Source: MedAcidi-G1 sp000817085
Lineage (GTDB): Bacteria; Actinomycetota; Acidimicrobiia; Acidimicrobiales; MedAcidi-G1
NCBI GenBank assembly: GCA_045568635.1
Contig: JBJLAO010000004.1
Coordinates: 310,001 to 374,000 of the forward strand
DNA length: 64,000 nt
Direction of reading: 5' to 3'
Below the pieces are notes generated by a model. It saw only the letters and a list, made by a program, of their open reading frames with translations, was not told the DNA's origin and ran no database searches. This document shows, one piece after another, positions 33,320-41,710 of this stretch. How positions within the stretch are numbered: the stretch's first letter is position 1; every line of letters begins with the position of its first letter. The translations under genes were made by a program, and so were the position numbers.

Positions 33320-34285
33320 CTACACCTCATCCTGTTGGGATGTTTCATACTGTCCCAGAAGCATAAAAAGAACTGCCATTCTTAAGGAAACTCCATTTGT
33401 TACTTGGTCAAGAATTATGGACCTTGAGTCCGTTGACACTTCAGCAGTAATTTCTACTCCTTGATTCGTAGGACCTGGGTGAAGTATTAATGCATCTTTC
33501 GAAAGCATTTCACACCTTCTTGCATTTAAACCAAAATCTTTCGCATACTCTCGCAAAGAAGGTACCAGACCTTTTCTGTGTCTCTCAGACTGCATCCTGA
33601 GCAAGTAGCAGGCATCCAGATCAGAAATTACATCATCCAAAACATTTGAAACATCAACCGGCCATTTTTCTATCGATGAGGGCAAGAGGGTCTGTGGAGC
33701 AATAAGTGTGACTTTTGCTCCCAAAGATGAAAAAGCTAAGATGTTTGATCTGGCAACACGGGAATGCCTAATATCGCCTACTATGCCAATCGACATTCCT
33801 TCTAACGATCCTCGTTGTTGTTTTAATGTATAACAGTCTAGTAACGCTTGTGTCGGGTGTTCATGGCACCCATCTCCTGCATTTACGACAGAAGCGTCAG
33901 TCCATTCTGAAACTCTTTTAGCGGTTCCCGCCATATTGTGTCTGACTATCAAAACATCCGCCCCATAAGAACTTATTACTTCCACTGTGTCACGGAGGCT
34001 TTCACCTTTTGAAAGCGAAGATGAACCCGCTGAAAATGTTAGTGTGTCTGCTGATAGGCGACGCGCTGCAGCTTCAAATGAGAGCCTTGTTCTAGTCGAA
34101 TCTTCAAAAAATACTGAAGCTACTGTTCTTCCTCTTAATGCCGGAACCTTAGGAATAGGCCTTTTCCCTATTTCCGCAAATCGATCAGTCAATTCGAGAA
34201 TTGACTCAAGTTGCTCTCTAGTCGTCCCTTCTATCCCGAGAAGATGTTTGCTCAACATTGGAGGAGTTCCAATATCTAGACTCAT
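33320..34285 (-). CDS. pyrB: Aspartate carbamoyltransferase catalytic subunit
   Basis: 321 aa. FFEDSTRTRLSFEAAARRL is the carbamoyl-phosphate site and ILHPGPTNQGVEI the aspartate-side motif; HPTQALLDCYTL is also present. No pyrI regulatory subunit is seen, so allosteric control through PyrI is absent here and RNA-level control by PyrR is likely. The ATG overlaps the pyrR stop by 4 bp. Confidence 0.97.
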   Translation of the reverse strand: MSLDIGTPPMLSKHLLGIEGTTREQLESILELTDRFAEIGKRPIPKVPALRGRTVASVFFEDSTRTRLSFEAAARRLSADTLTFSAGSSSLSKGESLRDTVEVISSYGADVLIVRHNMAGTAKRVSEWTDASVVNAGDGCHEHPTQALLDCYTLKQQRGSLEGMSIGIVGDIRHSRVARSNILAFSSLGAKVTLIAPQTLLPSSIEKWPVDVSNVLDDVISDLDACYLLRMQSERHRKGLVPSLREYAKDFGLNARRCEMLSKDALILHPGPTNQGVEITAEVSTDSRSIILDQVTNGVSLRMAVLFMLLGQYETSQQDEV

Positions 34286-34848
34286 TTTCTCATCACCCCG
34301 AGGTCTACCCCTTTTTCGCTCACATCTACTACTTCATCAATCCTTGTGGGTAAATTTTTGCCTACATAGTCAGGTCTTATAGGTAATTCTCGATGACCCC
34401 TATCAACCATCACCGCTAGTTGAATTGAGCGAGGACGACCAAAATGGCAAATGGCGTCAAGAGAAGCTCTGATCGTTCTTCCTGTAAAAAGAACGTCATC
34501 CACAATTACAACTATTTTGCTATCTATCCGATCTGGCAACTTTGTGACTGCTTCCGGAACGACCGGTCTCAGACCGATATCGTCTCTATGCAAAGCAACA
34601 TCTAAGCAGCCGTATTCAATTCTTCTTTCTTCAATCTCTTCTAGTGCATTTACAAGACTTTTTGCTACTTTGACCCCACCTGTCTGCAGACCGACTACAA
34701 GAATGTCTTCAGAGCCTTGGTTTCTTTCAATCACTTCATGAGCCATGCGTCTTATCGCTCTTCTCATGTCGTCTCGAGTCATTACACGAGCGCTTGCAAC
34801 AAAAACGCCCCCAAAGGGGGGCGTCATACGTCTTTCTCGATCGGCCAT
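34282..34848 (-). CDS. pyrR: PyrR pyrimidine operon regulator / uracil phosphoribosyltransferase
   Basis: 188 aa. RRAIRRMAHEVIERNQG is the conserved helix near the start of the fold and VVIVDDVLFTGRTIRASLDA the PRPP-binding loop. PyrR binds pyr mRNA when UMP is high. From the ATG at 34848 there are about 22 residues before the usual N-terminus, and codons 9-20 of this stretch (TPPFGGVF) also encode a perfect terminator hairpin. AAGGAG lies 10 nt and AAGGG 3 nt before the ATG. A later ATG at residue 23 would give the standard length but lacks a Shine-Dalgarno. Confidence 0.93.
   Translation of the reverse strand: MADRERRMTPPFGGVFVASARVMTRDDMRRAIRRMAHEVIERNQGSEDILVVGLQTGGVKVAKSLVNALEEIEERRIEYGCLDVALHRDDIGLRPVVPEAVTKLPDRIDSKIVVIVDDVLFTGRTIRASLDAICHFGRPRSIQLAVMVDRGHRELPIRPDYVGKNLPTRIDEVVDVSEKGVDLGVMRK
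34801..34824 (-). terminator. Intrinsic terminator inside the 5' end of pyrR
   Basis: On the minus strand ACGCCCCC and GGGGGCGT form a perfect 8 bp stem (34805-34824) with loop CTTT, and five T's run from the stem base. It begins 24 nt after the pyrR ATG, so it lies in translated sequence. It has the form of an attenuator, and ribosomes entering pyrR would cover it. Confidence 0.8.
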
Positions 34849-34999
34849 AGGCCCTTATCTCCTTGATCCGTATGAGCCTCACTGGGACTCATTTGACGGC
34901 CAAGCACTACCATATACGCGTATGCAGGGTGTTTGCATATTAATGCTTAGAAGAAATTTATTTTATGATCCTCATTTATCAAATGATCTAAAAAAATTT
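34849..34999 (-). promoter_or_regulatory. pyr operon leader region with promoter
   Basis: TTGATA (34977-34982) and TAAATT (34955-34960), 16 bp apart, form a good promoter just after nusB and predict a leader of about 100 nt. The leader contains the inverted repeat TATGCA/TGCATA (34921-34939), which overlaps and excludes the palindrome ATACGCGTAT (34914-34923), then the PyrR hairpin and the ribosome-binding site. GGCC-TAT-GGCC around the start codon may also hide the ATG. Confidence 0.6.
34872..34892 (-). promoter_or_regulatory. PyrR-binding RNA hairpin
   Basis: The minus strand folds as AUGAG-U-CC, hexaloop CAGUGA, GG-CUCAU. The lower 5 bp stem and upper CC/GG stem frame a loop that fits the PyrR recognition pattern UCC-NGNGA-GG known from Bacillus and Mycobacterium. 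It ends 8 nt before the AAGGAG ribosome-binding site (34859-34864) of pyrR. Confidence 0.85.
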
Positions 35000-35413
35000 C
35001 TATCGTCTGACTTGATCAGCTATTTGAGAAAGTAGTCCGTTTACAAAACGTTTGGAATTCTCCGTTGAGTATTCTCCGACAAGTTCTACTGCCTCATTAA
35101 TAACTGTAGCTATTGACGTTTCTGGAAAGTTAATTAATTCAAGTACCGCTACTCTCAATACAGCTCGATCTACAACTGGCATCCGCTCTAAGCGCCATTC
35201 TTCAGCGTTATTTTCGATGAGTGAGTCTATTTCCTCTCGTTTTGATGCTATTCCCTCGATCAAATCATGAACGTAACTCTCGGAACCGACTGGCTGTTCA
35301 TTCAGAACTTCTAAATTTTCTCTTCCTTGGGTTTCCGCTGCGTAAAGAATTCCTAACACTGTCTCCCTGTCTTCACGTCTAGATCCAAAACCGCTACTAA
35401 CCCCTGATGTCAT
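35000..35413 (-). CDS. nusB: Transcription antitermination factor NusB
   Basis: 137 aa all-helical RNA-binding protein that works with NusE/S10 on boxA of rRNA transcripts. AVLRVAVLELINFPETSIATVINEAVEL and, at the end, FVNGLLSQIADQVRR are family hallmarks; TVLGILYAAETQGRE is helix 1. The order efp-nusB-pyrR matches the common actinobacterial order. GAGG lies 9 nt upstream of the ATG. Confidence 0.95.
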   Translation of the reverse strand: MTSGVSSGFGSRREDRETVLGILYAAETQGRENLEVLNEQPVGSESYVHDLIEGIASKREEIDSLIENNAEEWRLERMPVVDRAVLRVAVLELINFPETSIATVINEAVELVGEYSTENSKRFVNGLLSQIADQVRR

Positions 35414-35444
35414 TGCTCAAACCTCTTGGTGACAGTAGTTATTG

Positions 35445-36008
35445 TTAAACACGACTTAGATATTCGCCAGTTCTAGTATCAATTTTCACTTGTTCATTTG
35501 GTTCTACAAAAAGTGGCACCTGAACAACTAGTCCTGTCTCAAGAGTCGCAGGCTTTCTAGCTCCAGAAACTCTGTCACCTTGAACTCCAGGTTCAGTTTC
35601 AGCGATTTTCAGTTCAACCGCTGCCGGTAATTCGACTCCTACAATTTCGCTTCCGAACATTAACATCTGTGCTTCACTTTGCTCTGCTAAATAATTGACC
35701 GAATCGCCAAGAGTTTTTGGCTCTATAGATAACTGTTCAAAAGATTCGGAATCCATGAATACATAATCATTGCCATCTCTGTATAAGAGCTGCATAGAGC
35801 GTTTATCGATAATCGCTCGTTCTACTTTTTCTCCAGCTCTAAAAGTCCTGTCAACTACTACACCATTTTGTAGGCCTCTTAACTTAGTTCGCACGAAAGC
35901 GTGACCTTTTCCTGGTTTCACATGTTGGAACTCAACAACTTGATACAACTCTTTTTCTAACTCAAGCGTCATTCCATTTTTTAGGTCATTTGTTGTTATA
36001 ACTGGCAT
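35445..36008 (-). CDS. efp: Elongation factor P
   Basis: 187 aa, three beta-barrel domains. It relieves ribosomes stalled at polyproline. Domain I has the tip KPGKGHAFVRTKLR with the Lys near residue 34 that some bacteria modify. No epmA, earP or ymfI-like modification gene is adjacent. Domain III ends in the typical IDTRTGEYLSRV. The upstream sequence is A-rich and lacks a clear Shine-Dalgarno. Confidence 0.97.
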   Translation of the reverse strand: MPVITTNDLKNGMTLELEKELYQVVEFQHVKPGKGHAFVRTKLRGLQNGVVVDRTFRAGEKVERAIIDKRSMQLLYRDGNDYVFMDSESFEQLSIEPKTLGDSVNYLAEQSEAQMLMFGSEIVGVELPAAVELKIAETEPGVQGDRVSGARKPATLETGLVVQVPLFVEPNEQVKIDTRTGEYLSRV

Positions 36009-36024
36009 TTTTTTCTTTTTGTAA

Positions 36025-37122
36025 TTAAATTATTTTCGGCGAGTGGGTTAACAACTCGCAACCTTCTTCAGTGACTATCACAGTGTCTTCCCATCTGACA
36101 CCACCGACATCAGGTAAATAAACTCCCGGTTCAACTGTCACCACTTGCCCTGAGCGAAGAGTATCAGTGGTAAGTCCAGAAAGCGTGGGCGCCTCATGAA
36201 TATCAAGTCCGACCCCGTGGCCCGTTCCATGAGTAAATGCTTCCGCTAAACCAGCTTCTTTTAGTACTTCCCTGCACGCAGAATCAACGTCTGCATTTGG
36301 TACGCCTTCTTTTACTGTTTTTAATCCTGCTTTTTGTGCTTCTAAAACAACCTCAAGCATTTCAGCTGGCTTACCCGTTCCGATACCACCTATCCGAGTC
36401 GAGCGGGTCATATCGGATCTGTAGCTCTTGTAAAGAGCCCCCATATCGCAGACCACTAGGTCTCCTTCTGACAGGATCCTGTCACCAGGTCTTGCATGCG
36501 GACGTGCACTATTGGGGCCCGCGGCAATAATTGTTTCGAAAGCATTTCCTTCAGCTCCATGATTTATCATCATTTCATCTAAGGCCGTAGAAACTTCTTT
36601 TTCGGTGACTCCAGTTTCAAGCATCGGCCAAATACTGGCTAGTGCTTTGTCAGCTATTTCTGCTGCTGTTTTCATTAAAGAGATCTCACCTTTATCTTTT
36701 ATCTGTCTTAGATCTTCTACAAGACCTTCGGTGAACACCAACTCTGAATTCTCAAAAACACCTTCTAAATTCTTCATCTTCGCCCATGTAACTGATTGAG
36801 CTTCAAGTCCAACACGATTAGTCGCTCTAGAAATAGTCTTAAGTCTTTTAGCCTGCTGCGAACCAACCATTTCAACTTCAATCTGAGCACCTGATTTTTC
36901 TACCTCTTCAACTGCCTGCTCTCCGTAACGTCCATCAACTAAAAGTAAAGCTTTATCTGAGTCAATCCAAAGCAGACCTGCAGAACCTGTAAATCCTGAA
37001 AGGTAGTAAATGTTCGTAAGTGAAGTAACTAACAGTGCTTCACATCCCGCTGATTCAAATTTTTCGGAAAGTCTCAAAAGTCGACCTCGCATATCGAAAT
37101 CTGAATTTAAATTATTTTTCAT
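36025..37122 (-). CDS. pepQ: M24 family Xaa-Pro aminopeptidase/dipeptidase
   Basis: 365 aa metallopeptidase. The creatinase-like N-domain (to about 140) has NIYYLSGFTGSAGLLWID. The pita-bread fold has its metal ligands in VVCDMGALYKSYRSDMTRS, HGTGHGVGLDIHE, TVEPGVYLP and WEDTVIV. Xaa-Pro cleavage is the family function; PepQ versus PepP cannot be settled. The gene lies between aroQ (4 bp overlap) and efp, the order also found in Mycobacterium and Bacillus. Confidence 0.9.
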   Translation of the reverse strand: MKNNLNSDFDMRGRLLRLSEKFESAGCEALLVTSLTNIYYLSGFTGSAGLLWIDSDKALLLVDGRYGEQAVEEVEKSGAQIEVEMVGSQQAKRLKTISRATNRVGLEAQSVTWAKMKNLEGVFENSELVFTEGLVEDLRQIKDKGEISLMKTAAEIADKALASIWPMLETGVTEKEVSTALDEMMINHGAEGNAFETIIAAGPNSARPHARPGDRILSEGDLVVCDMGALYKSYRSDMTRSTRIGGIGTGKPAEMLEVVLEAQKAGLKTVKEGVPNADVDSACREVLKEAGLAEAFTHGTGHGVGLDIHEAPTLSGLTTDTLRSGQVVTVEPGVYLPDVGGVRWEDTVIVTEEGCELLTHSPKII

Positions 37123-37562
37123 TCTTTAATCATGCCTACTATGGCGTCAATTGCCATTTGATAACCCTTTGTCCCGAAACCGGCGATGGTACCTGAGCTT
37201 ACCGGCGCCACGACAGAGGTGTGTCTCCATGGCTCTCTTGATGCTGGATTAGAAATATGTAGCTCTATGATCGGACCTTCAAAGCTGGCCAAGGCATCAT
37301 GTATAGACCATGCATAGTGGGTGAAAGCCCCCGGATTAATAATTATTCCTGAACATCTGTTTCGAGCATCGTGGATCGAGTCAACAAGTTCACCTTCATG
37401 ATTTGATTGAAAATGCTCAATCAAAAATCCAATTTCTGCCGCTTTACTTTTAGCTGCTTCTACGTGATCTTCTAGGGTCTCGTCCCCGTAAATCTCAGGT
37501 TCTCTTTCTCCAAGAAGATTTAAGTTCGGTCCAGATAGAAGTAATAAAATTGGCTCACTCAT
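37119..37562 (-). CDS. aroQ: 3-dehydroquinate dehydratase, type II
   Basis: 147 aa from ATG 37562 (MSEPILLLLSGPNLNLLGER). This start has GGAGG 6 nt upstream; the longer frame from TTG 37604 has no such site. SGPNLNLLGEREPEIYG holds the catalytic Tyr, NPGAFTHYAWSIHDA the Asn-His region and ELHISNP the active His. It makes dehydroshikimate in the shikimate pathway as a dodecamer. It overlaps pepQ by 4 bp. Confidence 0.95.
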   Translation of the reverse strand: MSEPILLLLSGPNLNLLGEREPEIYGDETLEDHVEAAKSKAAEIGFLIEHFQSNHEGELVDSIHDARNRCSGIIINPGAFTHYAWSIHDALASFEGPIIELHISNPASREPWRHTSVVAPVSSGTIAGFGTKGYQMAIDAIVGMIKE

Positions 37563-37587
37563 ATTTTCCTCCATTTCCTTGTCAAAA

Positions 37588-38592
37588 TCATCGAACTTTT
37601 TCAAGAGTTTCTTTTATAAGAATTTCTTCTATACCTTTTACTACTTCTAAACCTTTTGGGCCATCTAAAACGAAGGTAAAACCTTCAACTGCTTTTTTAT
37701 CTCTTGTCATTGCAAATAGTAAATCCTCATTGCTCATTGAGGAAGGTAAAGAACTAGAAAGACCATAGCTTTCCACTACTTGACGATGCTCCAAAACTCT
37801 TTCATGACCTATACGTTCTAAAGTATGAGCGAGTTCGGCGGCATAAATAAGTCCTATGGCCACTGCTTCTCCGTGTTTAATTTCATAGTTGCCAATATTT
37901 TCAATAGCATGGCCTAAAGTATGGCCATAATTAAGCAAGGCCCTTTTACCTTGCTCTTTTTCATCTTGGGCAACGATCTCGGCTTTTATCTCCACCGCCC
38001 TTGAAACTCTATCTTTTAGCTCCATTTGAATAAGTAGATCACCAGTCAAAAAATGGTACTTAGCTAACTCGCCCATACCTGAGCGCAGTTCACTTTCAGG
38101 AAGTGTGTCCAAAGCATCAAGGTCACAAATAACACCTTTAGGTTGCCAGAAGGACCCTATTAAATTTTTTCCTTCCGGAAGATTTACCCCTGTTTTTCCA
38201 CCTATGGCGGCGTCGATCTGAGCTAAAAGAGTTGTAGCTACATGAATTACGGAAACTCCCCTGTGGTATGTGGCAGCGGCAAATCCTGCAACATCGGTAA
38301 CTACCCCTCCTCCTACTCCTACAATTACGTCAGATCTTGTTAAACCCCACGAAGCAAAAGCACTACAAAGTTCCCCTATTGTTGTTAAAGTTTTGGCTTT
38401 CTCGCCATCTTCAATTTCGAAAACTTTATGTTCGATCCCGGGTTCTACGGTTATTCCGATTTTTGATTGAGTGACGATTGCAGCGCGACGGGCTCCAGAA
38501 GGTATAAGAGTCGGCAACCTATTCAATGCCCCATTGTCAATAATGACCGGATATGAAATTCCGCTGGGTAGCTCTAGTTTTACTTCATTCAT
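37588..38592 (-). CDS. aroB: 3-dehydroquinate synthase
   Basis: 334 aa NAD- and metal-dependent enzyme turning DAHP into dehydroquinate. VGVGGGVVTDVAGFAAATYHRG is the NAD-binding glycine run, GGKTGVNLPEGKNLIG the substrate loop and LNYGHTLGHAIE the metal His site. It overlaps aroK by 8 bp and is followed 25 bp later by aroQ. The aroE-aroK-aroB-aroQ run lacks aroG, aroA and aroC in this window. Confidence 0.97.
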   Translation of the reverse strand: MNEVKLELPSGISYPVIIDNGALNRLPTLIPSGARRAAIVTQSKIGITVEPGIEHKVFEIEDGEKAKTLTTIGELCSAFASWGLTRSDVIVGVGGGVVTDVAGFAAATYHRGVSVIHVATTLLAQIDAAIGGKTGVNLPEGKNLIGSFWQPKGVICDLDALDTLPESELRSGMGELAKYHFLTGDLLIQMELKDRVSRAVEIKAEIVAQDEKEQGKRALLNYGHTLGHAIENIGNYEIKHGEAVAIGLIYAAELAHTLERIGHERVLEHRQVVESYGLSSSLPSSMSNEDLLFAMTRDKKAVEGFTFVLDGPKGLEVVKGIEEILIKETLEKVR

Positions 38593-39130
38593 TTTCTACA
38601 CCTAAGCGCAACTTTAAACTATCGAACAACGATTCAGAAACATTTGAAGCTTTCATATTGTTGGTATCTATAGTCAAGTCTGCTATTTCTTTGTAAAGGC
38701 CTGCTCTTTCTTTATCGAGTTTGGTTAGCACTTCTAACGGATCTTTTCCTTTTAAAAGCGGTCTGGAGGAACGTCTACTTACACGCTTGGCTAAGGTTTT
38801 TATATCTGTACGAAGCCAAATTACAAAAGACTTTTCTTGCAAAAGAATTCGATTTGAAGATCTTTCGACAATCCCACCACCTGTTGAAATAACCAAAGGG
38901 TCTAGTGTCAAAAGTTTTGCTTTAAGAGCTTCTTCTTCAAGATCACGAAAAAAATTCTCACCTTTTTCTGCAAAAATTACACCTATGCTTCGTCCTGCTT
39001 GATTTGCTATTACTAAATCAAGATCAGCGTGATCACAGTTCATCAAATTTCCGAGTAACGACCCAATCGTGGATTTACCCGAACCCATGTGACCAACCAA
39101 AGTAACATGATGTAATTTTTCTTTAGGCAT
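38585..39130 (-). CDS. aroK: Shikimate kinase
   Basis: 181 aa P-loop kinase. GHMGSGKSTIGSLLG is Walker A, HADLDLVI the shikimate-binding DxD region, FRDLEEEAL and STGGGIVE further conserved sites, and RRSSRPLLKG the lid. The ATG at 39130 has no spaced Shine-Dalgarno (AAAGAG abuts the ATG), but TAATCT lies 6 nt upstream, so a leaderless start is likely after the 58 bp gap behind aroE. Confidence 0.96.
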   Translation of the reverse strand: MPKEKLHHVTLVGHMGSGKSTIGSLLGNLMNCDHADLDLVIANQAGRSIGVIFAEKGENFFRDLEEEALKAKLLTLDPLVISTGGGIVERSSNRILLQEKSFVIWLRTDIKTLAKRVSRRSSRPLLKGKDPLEVLTKLDKERAGLYKEIADLTIDTNNMKASNVSESLFDSLKLRLGVENE

Positions 39131-39136
39131 CTCTTT

Positions 39137-39142
39137 AGATTA
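39137..39142 (-). promoter_or_regulatory. Leaderless -10 before aroK
   Basis: TAATCT, then AAAGAG and the ATG of aroK. It is placed in the 58 bp aroE-aroK gap. No strong -35 is seen. Confidence 0.5.
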
Positions 39143-39188
39143 CCTATTTACTGGCGAGCAACTGAAACGATTAGTTAAATGTTTTCTT

Positions 39189-40043
39189 TTATGTCTTTTT
39201 TTCGATTTTATCCAAAGCTGCTTTTCTCATAGCCTCCACTGGAGCCTCCTCGCCGGTCCAGAGTTTGAATGATTTTGCAGCTTGAAAAATCAACATTGAT
39301 AGACCCCCGTAGGTTTCTACTTTTCTATTTTTAAGAGCTTCCATCCACGGAGTTGAAATAGGGTGATAGATCAGATCCACAGCTAGCTGACCTTTCGATA
39401 ATAAATTTGGTTCTATAGGAAAGTTTGTTGTTTCCTCAGTATCTGCCATGCCAATTGGCGTCGCGTTAATGACCAAATCAGCTTCTTCAGCTGCTTCAGA
39501 AATTTTGTCCTCTGATATAAGCCTTCCAACTGAACCAGCCAACTCAAGTGCATCAAGAGCTTTCTTTTTAGTCCTATTAATGACCGCTATTTCTCTTGCA
39601 CCTGCTTCGCCAAGTGAATGGATTATTGATCTTGCTGATCCTCCTGATCCAATTATTAAAACTTTTTTGTCAGCTACATCCAAGCCCGCATCATGCTTCA
39701 CGGCATCTATGAAACCATCTCCGTCTGTGTTGTGTCCTTTTAGTTTCCCTCCTTCGTTAACGATGCAGTTAACAGCCTCCAAAGTTTGCGCACTATCACT
39801 AATTTCATCAAGCAAAGCACAGACTTTAACTTTGTGTGGCATCGTTACAGAAAGGCCGGCTATGCCCAAAGCTCTGACCCCTTTGATGGCATCTGTAAGC
39901 TCTTCTTCCGGTGTTTCAAAAGCTGTGTATACCCAGTCCATTTTTGCTTCTTTAAAAGCAGCATTAAGTATTACAGGCGATAAAGAATGCTTTACCGGGC
40001 TTCCAATTACTCCCACCAAAATTGTTGAACCGCTGATACTCAT
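39189..40043 (-). CDS. aroE: Shikimate dehydrogenase
   Basis: 284 aa NADPH enzyme reducing dehydroshikimate. GVIGSPVKHSLSPVILNAAF binds shikimate, SVTMPHKVKV has the catalytic Lys and LIIGSGGSARSIIHSLG is the cofactor loop followed by INRTKKKA (NADP-type Arg/Thr). TYGGLSMLIFQAAKSF ends the fold. GATAAT lies 6 nt before the ATG, a possible leaderless promoter, 18 bp after mltG. Confidence 0.96.
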   Translation of the reverse strand: MSISGSTILVGVIGSPVKHSLSPVILNAAFKEAKMDWVYTAFETPEEELTDAIKGVRALGIAGLSVTMPHKVKVCALLDEISDSAQTLEAVNCIVNEGGKLKGHNTDGDGFIDAVKHDAGLDVADKKVLIIGSGGSARSIIHSLGEAGAREIAVINRTKKKALDALELAGSVGRLISEDKISEAAEEADLVINATPIGMADTEETTNFPIEPNLLSKGQLAVDLIYHPISTPWMEALKNRKVETYGGLSMLIFQAAKSFKLWTGEEAPVEAMRKAALDKIEKKT

Positions 40044-40061
40044 ACCAAAATTATCGCAGAT

Positions 40062-41285
40062 CTAACCGCATCCTAGATCTTTATTTACACATATTTTCCG
40101 TGCTTTTTCAAAGTCCTCTGAAGTTATAGCAAATGTGTGAGCACCTATTACTCCATTTTGATCAGTTCTAACGTAATAAAGCCACTCGCCTTTCACTGGG
40201 TTGAGAGCTGCTTGAATTGAAGCTCTACCAGGCGCCGAAATAGCCGTTGGTGGAAGTCCCAGCGAAACACGTGTATTCCATGGAGAGTCATATTCCAGGT
40301 CCTCAATGCTAAGTTCCTGTCCTGCGGTTTTACCAACGGCGTAACGAGAAGTTGCATCGATACCTAATCTCCATCCTCTTTGCAGTCGGTTGTAGATCAC
40401 TCTCGATATCATTGGTCTCTCTTTCGCTAGTTGTGCTTCTTCTTCAATTAATGATGCGATTATTAGAGCTTCATACGGGGTAATACCAAGACTTTGCGTT
40501 TTTTTCTCTATTTCTTCTTCTTCAATAACTCTCAAAAATTGTCGATGCATCCGCAACAAAAGACCCATTTCATCTGAAACTGTAGCTTCGTCTAATTGAT
40601 AAGTATCTGGAAATAATAAACCTTCCGCTAAAAGAAATGAAAGATTAGACGGATAGTGCTCCCATTTTAAGCGATCGTCTAGGAGTGAAATCCGAAGTTC
40701 CTCTTCGTTGAAAGTTGGCAATGCCTCTAGCAAACGTTTGGTAATCTGATCTACAGTCAACCCTTCAGGAACCGTTACTCTTATAACTTCTTCCGGTATT
40801 GGACCTTTTCTGAGTTCTGCCACTGTGTCTTGGAAACTTGAGTGTTCTCTCAGCAGGTATCGCCCTGCTTGAAAAGAATAGTCTTCACCTGTATTACAAT
40901 TCAAAAACCTTTTCAGCACGCTAGGACATCTCATCCATTGCCTGAACATCGTTGGGCTGTCGATTATTTCCAGATCACCCAAAGTCGCTATCACATCGTT
41001 TGTAGTCCACCCATCTTCTATTGAAAATTCGATTTCTATTCCTGATATTTGACTTGGCTGAACCTGATCATCAATCCAATTTTCAAGTCTGCTCCACCCA
41101 CTGAAAAAAACGATGAGCACAACCAGAACAACTAAACCCCAACGAACTATGGGTCCCATGGGAGGTCGGTAGCGAACCCATCGAACATCAGATCTTATTT
41201 CATAGTCGTCGTCGCCTAGGTGAAACTCTTCGAAGTCACTTTCTTCTTCATAGGGCTTTTCGATTGGTGTTTCGTCTGTCACCAT
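40062..41285 (-). CDS. mltG: Endolytic murein transglycosylase MltG
   Basis: 407 aa membrane protein that cuts nascent peptidoglycan. An acidic cytosolic N-terminus (1-45) precedes one membrane helix, WGLVVLVVLIVFFSGW, and a LysM-like plus YceG domain. ASLIEEEAQLAKERPMISRV holds the catalytic Glu, and NTRVSLGLPPTAISAPG and PVKGEWLYYV are family signatures. The order alaS-ruvX-mltG-aroE is as in Mycobacterium. Confidence 0.94.
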   Translation of the reverse strand: MVTDETPIEKPYEEESDFEEFHLGDDDYEIRSDVRWVRYRPPMGPIVRWGLVVLVVLIVFFSGWSRLENWIDDQVQPSQISGIEIEFSIEDGWTTNDVIATLGDLEIIDSPTMFRQWMRCPSVLKRFLNCNTGEDYSFQAGRYLLREHSSFQDTVAELRKGPIPEEVIRVTVPEGLTVDQITKRLLEALPTFNEEELRISLLDDRLKWEHYPSNLSFLLAEGLLFPDTYQLDEATVSDEMGLLLRMHRQFLRVIEEEEIEKKTQSLGITPYEALIIASLIEEEAQLAKERPMISRVIYNRLQRGWRLGIDATSRYAVGKTAGQELSIEDLEYDSPWNTRVSLGLPPTAISAPGRASIQAALNPVKGEWLYYVRTDQNGVIGAHTFAITSEDFEKARKICVNKDLGCG

Positions 41286-41292
41286 TCTCCGT

Positions 41293-41706
41293 TCAAGCTC
41301 GGTTGTCTAACCATGATTGTAGAATCACTGATGCAGCAACCTGATCAATAACTTTACGTTGTCTCTTATTGTCGAGACCCTGCAAAGACAACTCCTGAGC
41401 TGCTATCACCGTTGTCAAACGCTCGTCATGTACATCTACCGGGACTGATACGACAGAGGCCAGCTCTTCAACTTCTTTCTCGACTGCCTTAGCTGCTGGA
41501 CCTTTATCCCCATTTAGTGAATAAGGCATCCCAACTACGACAAACTCTGCTTCCCATTCTGATACTAGGTCATTAATTTTTTTGTGATCTTCTTTGGTGT
41601 TTTTTGAACGCGTTAAGACTTGAAGAGGAGTTGCCACTTTTCCATCGTTGTCGCTGATTGCAATCCCGATCCTTTTGCCTCCAAGGTCTATCCCTAAAGC
41701 TCTCAT
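41293..41706 (-). CDS. ruvX: RuvX/YqgF Holliday-junction-resolvase-like nuclease
   Basis: 137 aa RNase H fold. RALGIDLGGKRIGIAISDND holds the first catalytic Asp, VVVGMPYSLNGDKGPAA the central motif and VDVHDERLTT the Glu. The family takes part in 16S rRNA 5' processing and may resolve junctions. It starts 4 bp after the alaS stop. Confidence 0.95.
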   Translation of the reverse strand: MRALGIDLGGKRIGIAISDNDGKVATPLQVLTRSKNTKEDHKKINDLVSEWEAEFVVVGMPYSLNGDKGPAAKAVEKEVEELASVVSVPVDVHDERLTTVIAAQELSLQGLDNKRQRKVIDQVAASVILQSWLDNRA

Positions 41707-41710
41707 TTTC

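Noticed and set aside
37563..37604. Longer AroQ from a TTG at 37604
   Set aside because: GGAGG lies 6 nt before the ATG at 37562, which gives the usual AroQ N-terminus.
39448..40065. Plus-strand ORF of 205 codons opposite aroE
   Set aside because: It is fully antisense to a complete aroE with all motifs, has no ribosome-binding site and shows no recognisable domain.
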